Shown: piece by piece, positions 18,224 through 26,865 of the stretch
How the letters are laid out: the number at the start of each line of letters is the position of its first letter
How positions within the stretch are numbered: the stretch's first letter is position 1
The notes under the pieces: model-generated
What the model was told of the DNA's origin: nothing
The model's database searches: none
Seen by the model: the letters and a program-made list of their open reading frames with translations, nothing else
Translations under genes and position numbers: made by a program
NCBI GenBank assembly: GCA_046964515.1
Contig: JBKUYM010000001.1
Coordinates: 486,007-550,006, forward strand
Source of the DNA: UMGS1663 sp046964515
Lineage (GTDB): Bacteria; Bacillota; Clostridia; TANB77; CAG-508
Length of the DNA stretch: 64,000 nucleotides
Reading direction: 5' to 3'

Positions 18224-19957
18224 ATGAAAGGATGGAAGAACACAAAAGGAATTACCTTAATAGCATTGGTCATAACCATTATTGTGCTAATTATATTAGC
18301 AGGGGTAAGTATTAATGCCTTAGTAGGTGAAGAGGGTCTTATCACAAAAGCCCAAAAAGCAAAAGCAGATACAGAAGAGGCCAAGAAAAAAGAGGAACAG
18401 GGGCTAACAGAAGTGTTAGGCAAACTAGAAGAAGAAATAGGAGATTCTTATAGTAAAGAAAATGGAGTCAATAAACCACGATTAGCAACAGGAATGACGC
18501 CAATCAAATTTAAGGACCCTACAACAGCAGCAGTAGGAACTGTAGAAACAACAGATAGTACAGATGCAAGTTGGTACAATTACAACGAAAAACGATGGGC
18601 AAATGCAAAAACAGAAGACGGAAGTATGTGGGTATGGATACCTAGATATGCGTATAAAGTAAATGCAAGTAGCAAAACATTTGATATAGTATTTTTAATA
18701 GGAAATACAGATCAATATTATGATGCAGAAGGAAATATGCAAACAGCCAAAAGATGTAACAGCGAGGATGAAAATGTAGACACATCTACAGGATATACGG
18801 TGCATCCAGCATTTACAGATGAAACAGCAATTAGTTATAGAAACGGTGGTTGGGATAAAGAATTAACAGGAATCTGGGTAGCCAAATTTGAAGCAGGATA
18901 TGCTAGTGGAAATAATAGCGCCCCAGTCAAGGCAAGTAGTGTGAGTTATTCACAAAGTACTTCCTGGGTAAGAGCAGTAGAAGCAGGAACTAGTGCAGAT
19001 AGTACTCAAACAGCACGTAACTGGTTAGATGGTATCTATGGAACAACAAAAACAGCCATAAAATATCCAACCTTCCAAGGAACCACGTATAGTATGAATT
19101 ATATTAATCATAATGATGCTTATAATATAGCTAAGGCTATGACAGAGAGTGGAAATATATATGGATTAACAGAAAGTACAGATTCCCACTTAATGAAAAA
19201 TAGTGAATGGGGAGCAGTAGCTTACTTGAGTCAAAGTAAATATGGTTTAAATGGAACGGATATTACTGTTAATAACATTAGTTTAAATAGTGGAGGAACA
19301 GTAAGAAGTAATTCAGCAGGAAAGTCAGGAGTGGATAGTGTGTATGCTGTAACAGGATGTACAACAGCGTCTACAAGTGCAGGAGAAAAATCAACGACAA
19401 TTGCGAATATTAATAAAACAACCGCCAATACAGCAGTAGATGGTGTCTATACATGGGACCAAGTTAATGGAACAAAAGCGAGTTCGTCAGGTACGATATA
19501 TGGGATTTATGACTTGAGTGGAGGAACATGGGAAAGAACAGCTGCCTATGTAGCGAACAGTCGTGGAGAATTGAAGTCCTATGGCTCAAGTATAGCTTAT
19601 GATGGAAACAATTTGAAAACAATCAGTACAAAATATACAACAGTTTATCCATTTGATAGTACAACAGATAATACAAGTATAGCAAGTAATGATACAAAAT
19701 TAAACACAGCAAGTGCTAATAATTATAAGAAAAATACTCTAATTTATGGCGATGGTATCCGCGAAACTTCAACGGCCGGAACCGGAAGTACTAGTTGGTA
19801 TGGCGACTACTCGTATTACCCAGGCTTGTACGGTCCGTTCTCGATTCGTGGTGGCAATTTGTGGAATGGTTCGAGTGCCGGTTTGTTTTATTTCGATCGT
19901 TCTAATGGCAATAGCGCTTACAATGGTGGGTTCCGCACGGTGTTGGCCGTGTCCTAG
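18224..19957 (+). CDS. DGR-diversified, prepilin-anchored C-type-lectin-like surface protein
   Basis: The 577-residue protein begins with a prepilin-like segment (KGITLIALVITIIVLIILAG, then LVGEEGLITKAQKAK), followed by a Lys/Glu-rich helix and a large globular region. MWVWIPRYAYKV, DSHLMKNSEWGAVAYLS and GTWERTAAYV occur in it, and the C-terminus holds RGGNLWNGS and NGGFRTVLAVS, typical of the formylglycine-generating-enzyme/C-type lectin fold used by DGR target proteins. The variable repeat covers residues from about 528 to the stop. It is 577 residues long, as is the paralogue at 37750. Bases after about 19749 are much richer in G and C than the rest. The N-terminal helix would place the variable ligand-binding domain outside the cell. 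ATG follows AAAGGGAGG. Confidence 0.88.
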   Translation: MKGWKNTKGITLIALVITIIVLIILAGVSINALVGEEGLITKAQKAKADTEEAKKKEEQGLTEVLGKLEEEIGDSYSKENGVNKPRLATGMTPIKFKDPTTAAVGTVETTDSTDASWYNYNEKRWANAKTEDGSMWVWIPRYAYKVNASSKTFDIVFLIGNTDQYYDAEGNMQTAKRCNSEDENVDTSTGYTVHPAFTDETAISYRNGGWDKELTGIWVAKFEAGYASGNNSAPVKASSVSYSQSTSWVRAVEAGTSADSTQTARNWLDGIYGTTKTAIKYPTFQGTTYSMNYINHNDAYNIAKAMTESGNIYGLTESTDSHLMKNSEWGAVAYLSQSKYGLNGTDITVNNISLNSGGTVRSNSAGKSGVDSVYAVTGCTTASTSAGEKSTTIANINKTTANTAVDGVYTWDQVNGTKASSSGTIYGIYDLSGGTWERTAAYVANSRGELKSYGSSIAYDGNNLKTISTKYTTVYPFDSTTDNTSIASNDTKLNTASANNYKKNTLIYGDGIRETSTAGTGSTSWYGDYSYYPGLYGPFSIRGGNLWNGSSAGLFYFDRSNGNSAYNGGFRTVLAVS

Positions 19958-19962
19958 TACTT
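19806..19962 (+). repeat. DGR variable repeat (VR)
   Basis: The 157 nt match the template repeat at 20148-20304 without gaps. They differ at 13 positions. Twelve are A in the template (to G, T or C); the other is C to T at TTC/TTT. Changed codons are AAC to TAC, AAT to GGT, TTA to TTG, AAT to AGT, AAT to GAT, AAT to TCT, AAT to GCT and AAT to GGT. The repeat runs 5 nt past the stop. Its invariant GC-rich end (GTTCCGCACGGTGTTGGCC) is the likely initiation-of-homing region. Confidence 0.97.
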
Positions 19963-20003
19963 TAAAAATTCCTTGTACCCTATTCCCTTTTATTCGGTAG
20001 TTG

Positions 20004-20012
20004 TGATATAAT
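20004..20012 (+). promoter_or_regulatory. Extended -10 promoter candidate for the TR RNA
   Basis: TGATATAAT is a perfect TG-N-TATAAT extended -10 between target gene and TR. No convincing -35 is present. The expected transcript would start near 20019 and contain the hairpin, the TR and the downstream structures. Confidence 0.5.
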
Positions 20013-20060
20013 AAGAATGAAGTGAAATACGGGACAGGAATTATAAATAAAAACTTCCAA

Positions 20061-20089
20061 ATTTTATGGGTGCGTAAGCACCCTAAAAT
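20061..20089 (+). ncRNA. Strong hairpin with GTAA tetraloop upstream of the TR
   Basis: ATTTTA pairs with TAAAAT and GGGTGC with GCACCC, with one bulged T and a GNRA-type GTAA loop. No T run follows, so it is not a normal terminator. It lies 99 nt after the VR and 59 nt before the TR, and may be part of the DGR RNA or a homing-associated element. Confidence 0.65.
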
Positions 20090-20147
20090 GTATAGCATGT
20101 ATTAGGCAAAGTGTCTATTTAAAATATACATGAGGGATTAAACTGTT

Positions 20148-20304
20148 ACTACTCGTATTACCCAGGCTTGAACAATCCGTTCTCGATTCGTGGTGGCAAT
20201 TTATGGAATGGTTCGAATGCCGGTTTGTTCTATTTCAATCGTAATAATGGCAATAGCAATTACAATAATGGGTTCCGCACGGTGTTGGCCGTGTCCTAGT
20301 ACTT
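20148..20304 (+). repeat. DGR template repeat (TR)
   Basis: This is the 157-nt donor copy of the VR, non-coding in place. Read in the VR frame it encodes many AAT/AAC (Asn) codons at the positions that vary in the VR, the usual DGR design because AAY can become many amino acids but no stop. The adenines are on the plus strand, so TR RNA must be made from left to right. Confidence 0.97.
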
Positions 20305-20400
20305 CGATACACAGAGGAACATAAAGGTTCCTGTCTCAGAGGGGTAAAGATTCAAGGATCTTACCGAGGGGAAAGGCAACAATTACTTTTATAGTAATTA
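20305..20400 (+). ncRNA. Structured 3' flank of the TR RNA
   Basis: Three successive hairpins follow the TR: AGGAAC with GTTCCT (20315-20332), GGTAAAGAT with GATCTTACC (20343-20365, one bulge) and AATTACT with AGTAATT (20381-20399). In the Bordetella phage DGR the region after the TR is needed for cDNA priming; the same role is inferred here. Confidence 0.6.
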
Positions 20401-20540
20401 AGAAAAATACTACTAGATTTGTATCAAAGAAGTTTAATTCCTTTGCTATAAGTAAGGAAAACTGATTCTTATGGCATAAACACTTTAACAGTAGTTTTGT
20501 TTTAGTAGTAAAGTGGCGAATATCCAAAACTATAAAAACA

Positions 20541-20576
20541 AAAGATACTCTTTGCTTATAAAAGAGTATCTTTTTG
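20541..20576. terminator. Bidirectional terminator between TR RNA and reverse transcriptase gene
   Basis: AAAGATACTC and GAGTATCTTT form a 10-bp stem with A and T tracts on both sides. It can end both the plus-strand TR RNA (about 560 nt from the candidate promoter) and the minus-strand operon. Confidence 0.85.
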
Positions 20577-20581
20577 CTTGT

Positions 20582-21673
20582 TTAAGAGGAATGTTCTATA
20601 TCGTGAAGTAATTGTTCTTGATTTTGCAAAGCGGTTTTACCAGTATATAGAAAATCACATTGATGAAATATTTTTTGTTGTAAATGATAACTGTTACAAT
20701 GGGAAGAATGACCAAGCCAAGATTGCAAACTTTGCATAGCAAGAGGAATGTCTAGTTGTTTTTTTTGATAAAGTATATTCCACTTTTTAATTTTCTTTTT
20801 AATTTTTTTCTTACTAGCAGTTCTTAATAAACGATGAGTAGGAAAAATACGATAGCCACAAAAGTTAACACCCATTTTAGCAGGATAATATCTAGACTTT
20901 TCATTTAAAGAAAGATGTAACTTTTTTTCTAAAAATTCACTAACAATCTTTTTTAGACGAATACATTCATTTTTGGTTTTTACTATAAAAATGAAATCAT
21001 CCATATAACGAACATAATAAGGCTCACATAAAATTCTTTTAGCAAATTGATCTAATTCGTTTAAATAGATATTAGCAAAGAATTGACTAGTATAATTTCC
21101 AATAGGAATACCAACTTTTTCATAGGGAGCACGTTTATCGAAAATTAATAATTTTGTAAAATCTAATAGAGCAGCATCTGCTATGTATTTCTTCAAAATA
21201 GAAAATAAAATATGAGGGTCAATACTATAAAAAAATTTACGAACATCACATTTTAAAATCCAATAAGAACCATAATTTCTTTGACAAATACGCATATACT
21301 TTTGAACGCAATCAACTGCATGGTGTGTTCCTTTGTTTTCTAAGCATGCAAAGGTAGAAGAAATTAATTTAGGGACAATATAAGGTTTTATGAATTCTTC
21401 TACATACCATTGATGGATGATACGATCTTGATAAGGAAGTGCTTTGATTTCTCTTTTTTTAGGTTCATAGATAATAAAGCTATAGTAGTTGCCTAAATGA
21501 TAGGTATGGTTTTTTACACGATTTAAAAGATTAGTAATATTGTTTTCAAGGTTTATCTCAAATTTAATGACTTCTGGTTTATAAGCTTTGTGATTTCTAG
21601 CCCTATAATGAGCTTGCATAAATTTTTCAAATGTTAGGCTTTTATAAAAACAATTTTTTATCTTTTTTGGCAT
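20582..21673 (-). CDS. DGR reverse transcriptase
   Basis: The 363-residue group II-related reverse transcriptase has the palm motifs KCDVRKFFYSID (first catalytic Asp, near residue 143), IPIGNYTSQFFANIYLNELD with the GxxxSQ signature of DGR enzymes, and VRYMDDFIF (about 222-225) holding the two remaining catalytic aspartates. A thumb-like basic C-terminus follows; there is no maturase or endonuclease domain. ATG at 21673 is preferred because GGTGGGTGG lies 8 nt upstream; a GTG at 21685 is possible. It overlaps the end of avd, so the two are coupled. It is the error-prone enzyme that copies TR RNA. Confidence 0.93.
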   Translation of the reverse strand: MPKKIKNCFYKSLTFEKFMQAHYRARNHKAYKPEVIKFEINLENNITNLLNRVKNHTYHLGNYYSFIIYEPKKREIKALPYQDRIIHQWYVEEFIKPYIVPKLISSTFACLENKGTHHAVDCVQKYMRICQRNYGSYWILKCDVRKFFYSIDPHILFSILKKYIADAALLDFTKLLIFDKRAPYEKVGIPIGNYTSQFFANIYLNELDQFAKRILCEPYYVRYMDDFIFIVKTKNECIRLKKIVSEFLEKKLHLSLNEKSRYYPAKMGVNFCGYRIFPTHRLLRTASKKKIKKKIKKWNILYQKKQLDIPLAMQSLQSWLGHSSHCNSYHLQQKIFHQCDFLYTGKTALQNQEQLLHDIEHSS

Positions 21674-22029
21674 GACTGTATCCACCCACCTAACATATTA
21701 CAAATATTTGTAAGAATTGTACACCAAGCATTATAATTTTGTGTAGAAATATATTTATATTTATGTGATAAACGAATATATACTTTCATTAAATCTAATT
21801 GGATATCTAATTCGCTTAAATTTTTTAACTTGTCTTGCACTTTATAAGATTTAATAGCATACATTAAAAAGCGAAAACCACTATATAAAGCACTTTTAAT
21901 TTCTTTAACAAGTGCAAAAGTTTCAGATTTAGGATATTTTCTAACAAGGTCATTCGTATAGTAGATTAGTTCTAGATATTTTTGGTAGATAATTAAATTC
22001 GAATTATTATTGGATGAATTAGTGCTCAA
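21658..22029 (-). CDS. avd: Avd-like DGR accessory protein
   Basis: This is a 123-residue, all-helical, basic protein of the four-helix-bundle family (S23/Avd type). Recognisable are a first helix with YQKYLELIYYTNDLVRKYPK, a second with EIKSALYSGFRFLMYAIKSY, and a third and fourth with LDLMKVYIRLSHKYK and WCTILTNICNMLGGW. In known DGRs Avd forms a pentamer that binds the reverse transcriptase and the TR RNA. The start is TTG at 22029 with AAGGGGT upstream, overlapping the preceding gene by 11 nt. No ATG alternative lies near the start. Confidence 0.85.
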   Translation of the reverse strand: MSTNSSNNNSNLIIYQKYLELIYYTNDLVRKYPKSETFALVKEIKSALYSGFRFLMYAIKSYKVQDKLKNLSELDIQLDLMKVYIRLSHKYKYISTQNYNAWCTILTNICNMLGGWIQSCQKR

Positions 22030-22453
22030 TTTTGGTACCCCTTACTATATAATTTAATTTTTTTTGAATATCATATAAAAAATCATAAGATTCGCTAATC
22101 GATAAATTATCAATATTAGTAGAGAGAATAGCATTGATAATTTTTTGAATATCTTGATTGTGAATATAATCATCAGCTTCGTAGATGGTTTGCGTGTCTA
22201 AGTTTACAATTTCTACATGATAATTTGTATTAGAAAGAAGATGCAGATATTTATCTAAAGATGGAATTGGAAATCCACATTTTACAATGTTTTCATTTAA
22301 TTTTCCTAGTTTTAAGTTTAATAATTGAGACATTGTTTTAGCATCCTCTTCAATAAAAATAAAAAATATACCAGATTTGAAAAGATAAACCGTGTTTTCT
22401 TGATAATCATTACTAGATTTTAATTTTAAATACTTGTCATAGATTTTACTCAT
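22019..22453 (-). CDS. MutS domain I-like DGR accessory protein
   Basis: The 144-residue protein resembles the mismatch-binding N-terminal domain of MutS: KYLKLKSSNDYQENTVYLFK, SGIFFIFIEEDAK, LLNLKLGKLNENIVKCGFPI, and PSLDKYLHLL line up with the MutS pattern of a lipid-free FxxGDFYE-like strand followed by EDA and GIPxxxxDxYL. The Phe-x-Glu mismatch-reading motif is not kept: the strand reads GIFFIFIEE. A similar MutS-like gene is a reported DGR accessory in some Firmicutes. First gene of the minus-strand operon; ATG with AAGGAGG upstream. A role in target mismatch handling or nucleic-acid binding is inferred. Confidence 0.72.
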   Translation of the reverse strand: MSKIYDKYLKLKSSNDYQENTVYLFKSGIFFIFIEEDAKTMSQLLNLKLGKLNENIVKCGFPIPSLDKYLHLLSNTNYHVEIVNLDTQTIYEADDYIHNQDIQKIINAILSTNIDNLSISESYDFLYDIQKKLNYIVRGTKIEH

Positions 22454-22500
22454 GGTAAATATTTCCTCCTTCTTACAATAATTGGTAATCCTGTATATAA

Positions 22501-22558
22501 ATATACTATATCCAAGTACAACCGTCAATAGAAAAAATAGTGTGATAATATACTATAT
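22501..22558. promoter_or_regulatory. Promoter of the DGR operon flanked by two 11-bp direct repeats
   Basis: On the minus strand TTGACG, 17 nt and TATATT form a good promoter for the msl-avd-RT operon. ATATACTATAT occurs at 22501-22511, over the -10, and again at 22548-22558, 47 nt away, between the promoter and the divergent XRE gene. The repeats are candidate operators for that regulator. Confidence 0.6.
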
Positions 22559-22587
22559 ATTAGCTTGGCATATAAAGGAGAAAGTAA

Positions 22588-22818
22588 ATGAAAAGTTATG
22601 GAAAAGTAGATATTACTTTAGACAAATATTTAAAAGCACATAAAATAAGCCGTTCTAGCTTAGTTAGAAATACTGGATTACAGTACAGTCAAGTTCTAAA
22701 ATATTGTCGTAATGATATACAAAAAATGGATTTACACATTTTGGCAAAATTGTGTACAGTATTAGACTGCGACATAGAGGACTTATTAAAGTTGACCAAA
22801 GGTAAAATAGACCGATAA
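22588..22818 (+). CDS. Small XRE/Cro-type regulator next to the DGR
   Basis: The 76-residue protein is one helix-turn-helix domain: LDKYLKAHKISRSSLVRNTG, LQYSQVLKYCRN, and a C-terminal LHILAKLCTVLDCDIEDLL. This is the short Cro/C1 or YozG type often acting as autorepressor. ATAAAGGAG precedes the ATG. It is divergent from the DGR operon across a 134-nt region with paired direct repeats, so it probably controls diversification genes and itself. Inference from position. Confidence 0.82.
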   Translation: MKSYGKVDITLDKYLKAHKISRSSLVRNTGLQYSQVLKYCRNDIQKMDLHILAKLCTVLDCDIEDLLKLTKGKIDR

Positions 22819-22825
22819 GTAGTTG

Positions 22826-22882
22826 GGATGAAATAATTTAATGGAGGGATATACATTGAATTATTTCATCCTAATTCTTTTT
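22826..22882 (+). terminator. Terminator with 13-bp stem
   Basis: GGATGAAATAATT pairs perfectly with AATTATTTCATCC across a 20-nt loop, then CTAATTCTTTTTT. Confidence 0.8.
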
Positions 22883-22989
22883 TAGATAATTGACTTTTCT
22901 TTTGTTTCAGTATATACTTAAAAAGTAAAATTTTTAAAAAATGAAACAATATGTAGCAGTCATCAAATTAAGAAAGGGTGAATACTTTT

Positions 22990-24273
22990 ATGAAGAGCTA
23001 TAAAAAAATCATAGGATTAATAGGTGGTATTTGCTTATGGGGGCTGGTTATCACTTCTAATAGTTTAGCTACTACTGCTATTGTCAATACAGATACCTTA
23101 AAACTAAGGAAAGAAGCTTCTACTGACTCTGCTGTGTTAGAACTATTAAATCAAAATCAACAAATAGAAGTCATTAAACAAGAAGGTGATTGGTATCAAG
23201 TAAAATATGATGGTATAACTGGTTATGTACATAAAGATTATATACAAATAAAAGAAGAGGCAAAAGTAGAAAATACACAACAAACCAATACACAAGAAGT
23301 AACGTCTAATCAAATACCAGCATCACAGCAAGTTGCCAATTCGGTACCTGAAACAGACAATCAGGAAACACAAAAACAATTGTTGCAAGATGTAGATGTT
23401 AAAATTTTACCTTTATTACAAGCAAGTAGTATGGAAAAGGCAAAAAAAGATACCAAAATAACAGTGATTAGTCAGACAAATGGCTGGTATTATATAGCTA
23501 CACAAAATGGGTATGGTTGGGTTAGAAAAGAGATGGTAGGAACTGTACAAGGAGCAAATACTGATACACCACAGGACAAGCAAGCAGGAGAAACTCCAAT
23601 AACACCTAAAACAATGTATGTAAATGAATCTTCTATTTATGTTCGAAAGGGACCAAGTACTCAAAATGAGATTTTAACATCTCTTATTAGAAATACAGAA
23701 GTAACGGTTATTGGAGAAGTAGAAGATTGGTATAAAGTGCAAGTGAATAAAGATACCGGATATATAGCTAAAAGGCTTTTGTCTGATAAAAAACAAGAAA
23801 ATACAACAAGAGGAAATGTGGAGAGAAATGAAGTGTTAGAAGAGGAACCAGAAGAATTACCAGTAGTGCAAACAACAGCTGAAACAACACAAACAAATCA
23901 AAGACAAGAAGTAGTTAACCTTGCAAAACAATATTTGGGATGTAAATATGTTTATGGTGCATCTGGTCCAAGTACATTCGATTGTTCTGGTTTTACGATG
24001 TATGTATATCGTCAATTTGGGATTTCCCTTAGTCATTCTGCAATAGCACAATCTAAAAAAGGAACCGCTGTGGCTAAAGAAAATTTACAACCAGGTGATT
24101 TGGTATTTTTCAAAGATTATGAGACTATGGATGGTATAGGACATTGTGGTATCTATATTGGAAATGGTGAATTTATTCATGCTTCTTCTGGAACCGGATA
24201 TTGTGTAAAGATTTCTACATTATTATCTGGTAGTTATGAGAAAAGGTATGATACTGCCAGAAGTGTTTTATAG
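22990..24273 (+). CDS. Secreted SH3b/NlpC-P60 cell-wall endopeptidase
   Basis: The 427-residue protein has an N-terminal signal peptide (SYKKIIGLIGGICLWGLV), three bacterial SH3 domains (about residues 30-85, 130-185, 200-260, each with a TLKLRKEASTDS or SSIYVRKGPSTQNE type strand and GYVHKDYI or GYIAKRLL close) and a C-terminal NlpC/P60 domain. The catalytic cysteine is about residue 332 in FDCSGFTMYVY, with the histidine in GIGHCGIYIGNGEFIHA. Such enzymes cut peptidoglycan stem peptides. ATG at 22990 is used because AAAGGGTG lies just upstream; a GTG 12 nt earlier overlaps that site. A Gln/Thr-rich linker separates the domains. Confidence 0.92.
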   Translation: MKSYKKIIGLIGGICLWGLVITSNSLATTAIVNTDTLKLRKEASTDSAVLELLNQNQQIEVIKQEGDWYQVKYDGITGYVHKDYIQIKEEAKVENTQQTNTQEVTSNQIPASQQVANSVPETDNQETQKQLLQDVDVKILPLLQASSMEKAKKDTKITVISQTNGWYYIATQNGYGWVRKEMVGTVQGANTDTPQDKQAGETPITPKTMYVNESSIYVRKGPSTQNEILTSLIRNTEVTVIGEVEDWYKVQVNKDTGYIAKRLLSDKKQENTTRGNVERNEVLEEEPEELPVVQTTAETTQTNQRQEVVNLAKQYLGCKYVYGASGPSTFDCSGFTMYVYRQFGISLSHSAIAQSKKGTAVAKENLQPGDLVFFKDYETMDGIGHCGIYIGNGEFIHASSGTGYCVKISTLLSGSYEKRYDTARSVL

Positions 24274-24313
24274 AGGATGAGGATTAAAAAGGGGCCAAAA
24301 AAGAGGTCTAATA

Positions 24314-26792
24314 TTGAATATAATGATTGCAAGCATAGGAATGCTATTAGGTATTATTGGGGGGCTATACTTTTATATAAGTATAGTTCCTTTTTTAGTG
24401 TTTAGTCTATGGTTATGGAAGATAAAAATAGCTGATAAAAAAAGTAAATACAAAATCATTCGTTATATAAAATGTTGTTGCACAAAAGGTAAAATACTAT
24501 GTGGATTATGCTGCTTTTTATTGGGGTTTGTCCATATAGTATATTTAGAAAAAGGGTATACACATATTTATAATACCATGCCACAAGAAGTTAATGTACT
24601 AGCTACAATAGTGGGAGAAAAAGAAGATAAGATATATAAAGTGGTATATCGTATACATATAGATAAAGTGGAACAGACTAATGTGGCTAATGGAAAAGAA
24701 ATGTTATTAGAAATAAAGAAAGGGAAGGGGGAGCAAAGGGAATTTTCCTATGGTGATCAAGTTTATTTTTCTGGTACTTATAAAGTACCTACTGCACAAA
24801 GAAATTATCGAGGATTTGACTATAGTTTTTATCTAAAGACAAAAAAACTGTATGGAACGATATCTACAAATAGCGTTAGTTTAAAAAAACACACTAGCTA
24901 TAATCTATTACAAGAAAGTATAGGATATGTAGCAAAACAGATGAAGAAAAAGGCTAATGATTTATTGCCAGAGGATGCAGCAGGAATGATAATGGGGTTA
25001 TTAATAGGTAAGAAAGAACAAATAAAGGATACTATTCAGGAAAACTTTAGAGATAGTAGTTTGTCTCACATATTAGCTGTATCTGGTGCCCATGTTTCTT
25101 ATCTCATTTTAGGAATTGGTTTTCTCCTGCAAGTATTGCCGTGGAATAAAAAATATCAATTCATCTTAACGGCTCTATTTTTAGGACTTTTTATATTGCT
25201 AACAGGTGCAACACCTTCTGTTATTAGAGCTTGTTTAATGGCAATTTATAGTATAACAGCTAAGTTTTTAAGGCGAAAACCCAATAGGTTGGCAAGCATA
25301 GCTATTCCTTTATTTTTGTTACTTCTCGATAATCCGTATTTCCTTTTTTCGACAAGTCTGCAACTATCCTATGGTGGAACAATAGGAATCTTACTATTTT
25401 TTAAAATATTAAAAGAAAAGTGGCAATCAAAAGAAAATGTAGAAAAAGTTTTAAATGAAAGTAAATTTAAAAAGAGAATGAACAAATTAAAACAGAAAAT
25501 AATAGATATGTTATTGGTTACTTTTTCTGCTAATTTAGTCGTATTTCCAATAATGGCAGAAATATTTCAGACAGTGAGTGCTACTTTTTTTATCTCTAAT
25601 TTATTAGCAAGTCCGATATTAGGAATTACGATTTTACTTGGATTGATTACAATCTTACTGTCTTTTATTTGCTTACCAATGGCTCAGATATTAGCCTGTT
25701 TCTTAAATTTTTTCTTACAAATTCTCATGAAAATTGCTTCTATATGTGCAAAACTACCGTTATCTAAAGTGTATATTGTGCCACCTTCTATGGGGCTATT
25801 GCTTTTTTATTTTATGATTTTAAGTTTATGGTATTATTTAGATTTTTTAAGGAAAAAGCTTAGATTAAGAAAGATAGAAAAACAAATTTTAAACAAGTGG
25901 CAGATTATAAAAAAATATAAAATGAAAATCCTCTCCTTTTTAATTATTTTTTCTATAGTGTTTCCATTTTTAAGTTCTTTTTTATCACAAGAATTAAAAA
26001 TTTATTTTATAGATGTAGGACAGGGGGATAGCTGTTTGATAATTACCCCAAAGGGAAAAACGATTTTGATAGATGGAGGAGGAACGCTAGATACAAAGAG
26101 TTTTGATGTGGGAAAGCAAATTCTGCTACCCTATTTATTAAGTCGAGGCATTACACAAATAGATTATATGCTAGCATCTCATTTCGATGAAGATCATATA
26201 GGGCGGTTTATTAACTATTTTAGAAACTTTATCAGTAAAACAGATAATGATTACTAAACAAGGAAAAGATTCTAGTAATTATCAAGAATTATTACGCTTG
26301 GTAAAAGAAAAATCTATAAAATTAAGTTATGTAAAAATGGGAGATAAATTGAAAGTAGATAAAGAAGTGTTCATACAAATTTTATGGCCACAAGAAAGAT
26401 TACTGCAAGAGAATATTTTAAATAATAATTCTATGGTTTGTAAAGTACAATATCATTCTTTTTCAATGTTATTTACGGGGGATATAGAAGAATTAGCAGA
26501 AAAAGAAATTTTACAGATATATAAAGATACGACTATATTAAGAGCAACCGTTTTAAAGATTGCTCATCATGGATCTAAGAGTTCTAGTACATTACCATTT
26601 TTAGAAGCAGTAAAACCACAGATTGCTTTAATGGGGGTGGGAGAAAATAATACTTTTGGACATCCTAGTATAGGAACTATACAAAGATTACAAACTATGC
26701 AAACTCAAATATATAGAACAGATAAACAAGGAGAAATACAAATAAGGATTAATAGGAACGGTAAAATAGAAGTATATGAAAAAATAAAATAG
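24314..26792 (+). CDS. comEC: ComEC/Rec2 DNA-uptake channel, joined by a +1 frameshift at CGG
   Basis: ComEC moves single-stranded DNA across the membrane during transformation. The protein has N-terminal hydrophobic helices, an OB-like region, the Competence domain (HILAVSGAHVSYLILGIGF, GATPSVIRACLMA, STSLQLSYGG) and a C-terminal metallo-beta-lactamase-like nuclease domain (YFIDVGQGDSCLI, ILIDGGG, ASHFDEDHIGG, KIAHHGSKSS). The zero frame breaks at CGG 26204; skipping the C gives DHIGGLL and the frame runs to 26792, about 825 residues. Without it the protein would lose the nuclease domain. TTG at 24314 is favoured by AGAGG at 24302; ATG 24323 is possible. Other competence genes are not in the window. 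Confidence 0.9.
26204..26206 (+). other. CGG +1 frameshift site in comEC
   Basis: The zero frame reads CAT ATA GGG CGG TTT ATT. Skipping the C gives CAT ATA GGG GGT TTA TTA ACT, that is HIGGLLT, the conserved end of the metal-binding HxxxDH motif. Confidence 0.77.
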
Positions 26793-26865
26793 GATAAAAT
26801 TGGTATAAAAATCAAATTTTATATCCATACTAATAGAAAGAAACATAAGAAAGGAAATTGGATAT

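Larger units (their letters stand above)
18224..22818. mobile_element. Complete diversity-generating retroelement locus
   Basis: The order is target gene with VR (+), TR (+), then reverse transcriptase, Avd and MutS-domain-I-like protein as a three-gene operon on the minus strand, then a divergent XRE gene (+). All parts look intact. DGRs copy TR RNA with adenine-specific errors and write the cDNA over the VR, changing the ligand-binding surface of the target. The minus-strand operon is convergent with the TR. Confidence 0.93.

Noticed and set aside
20336..20527. Minus-strand frame of 63 codons in the TR flank
   Set aside because: No ribosome site, odd composition, and it lies over the structured TR RNA flank.
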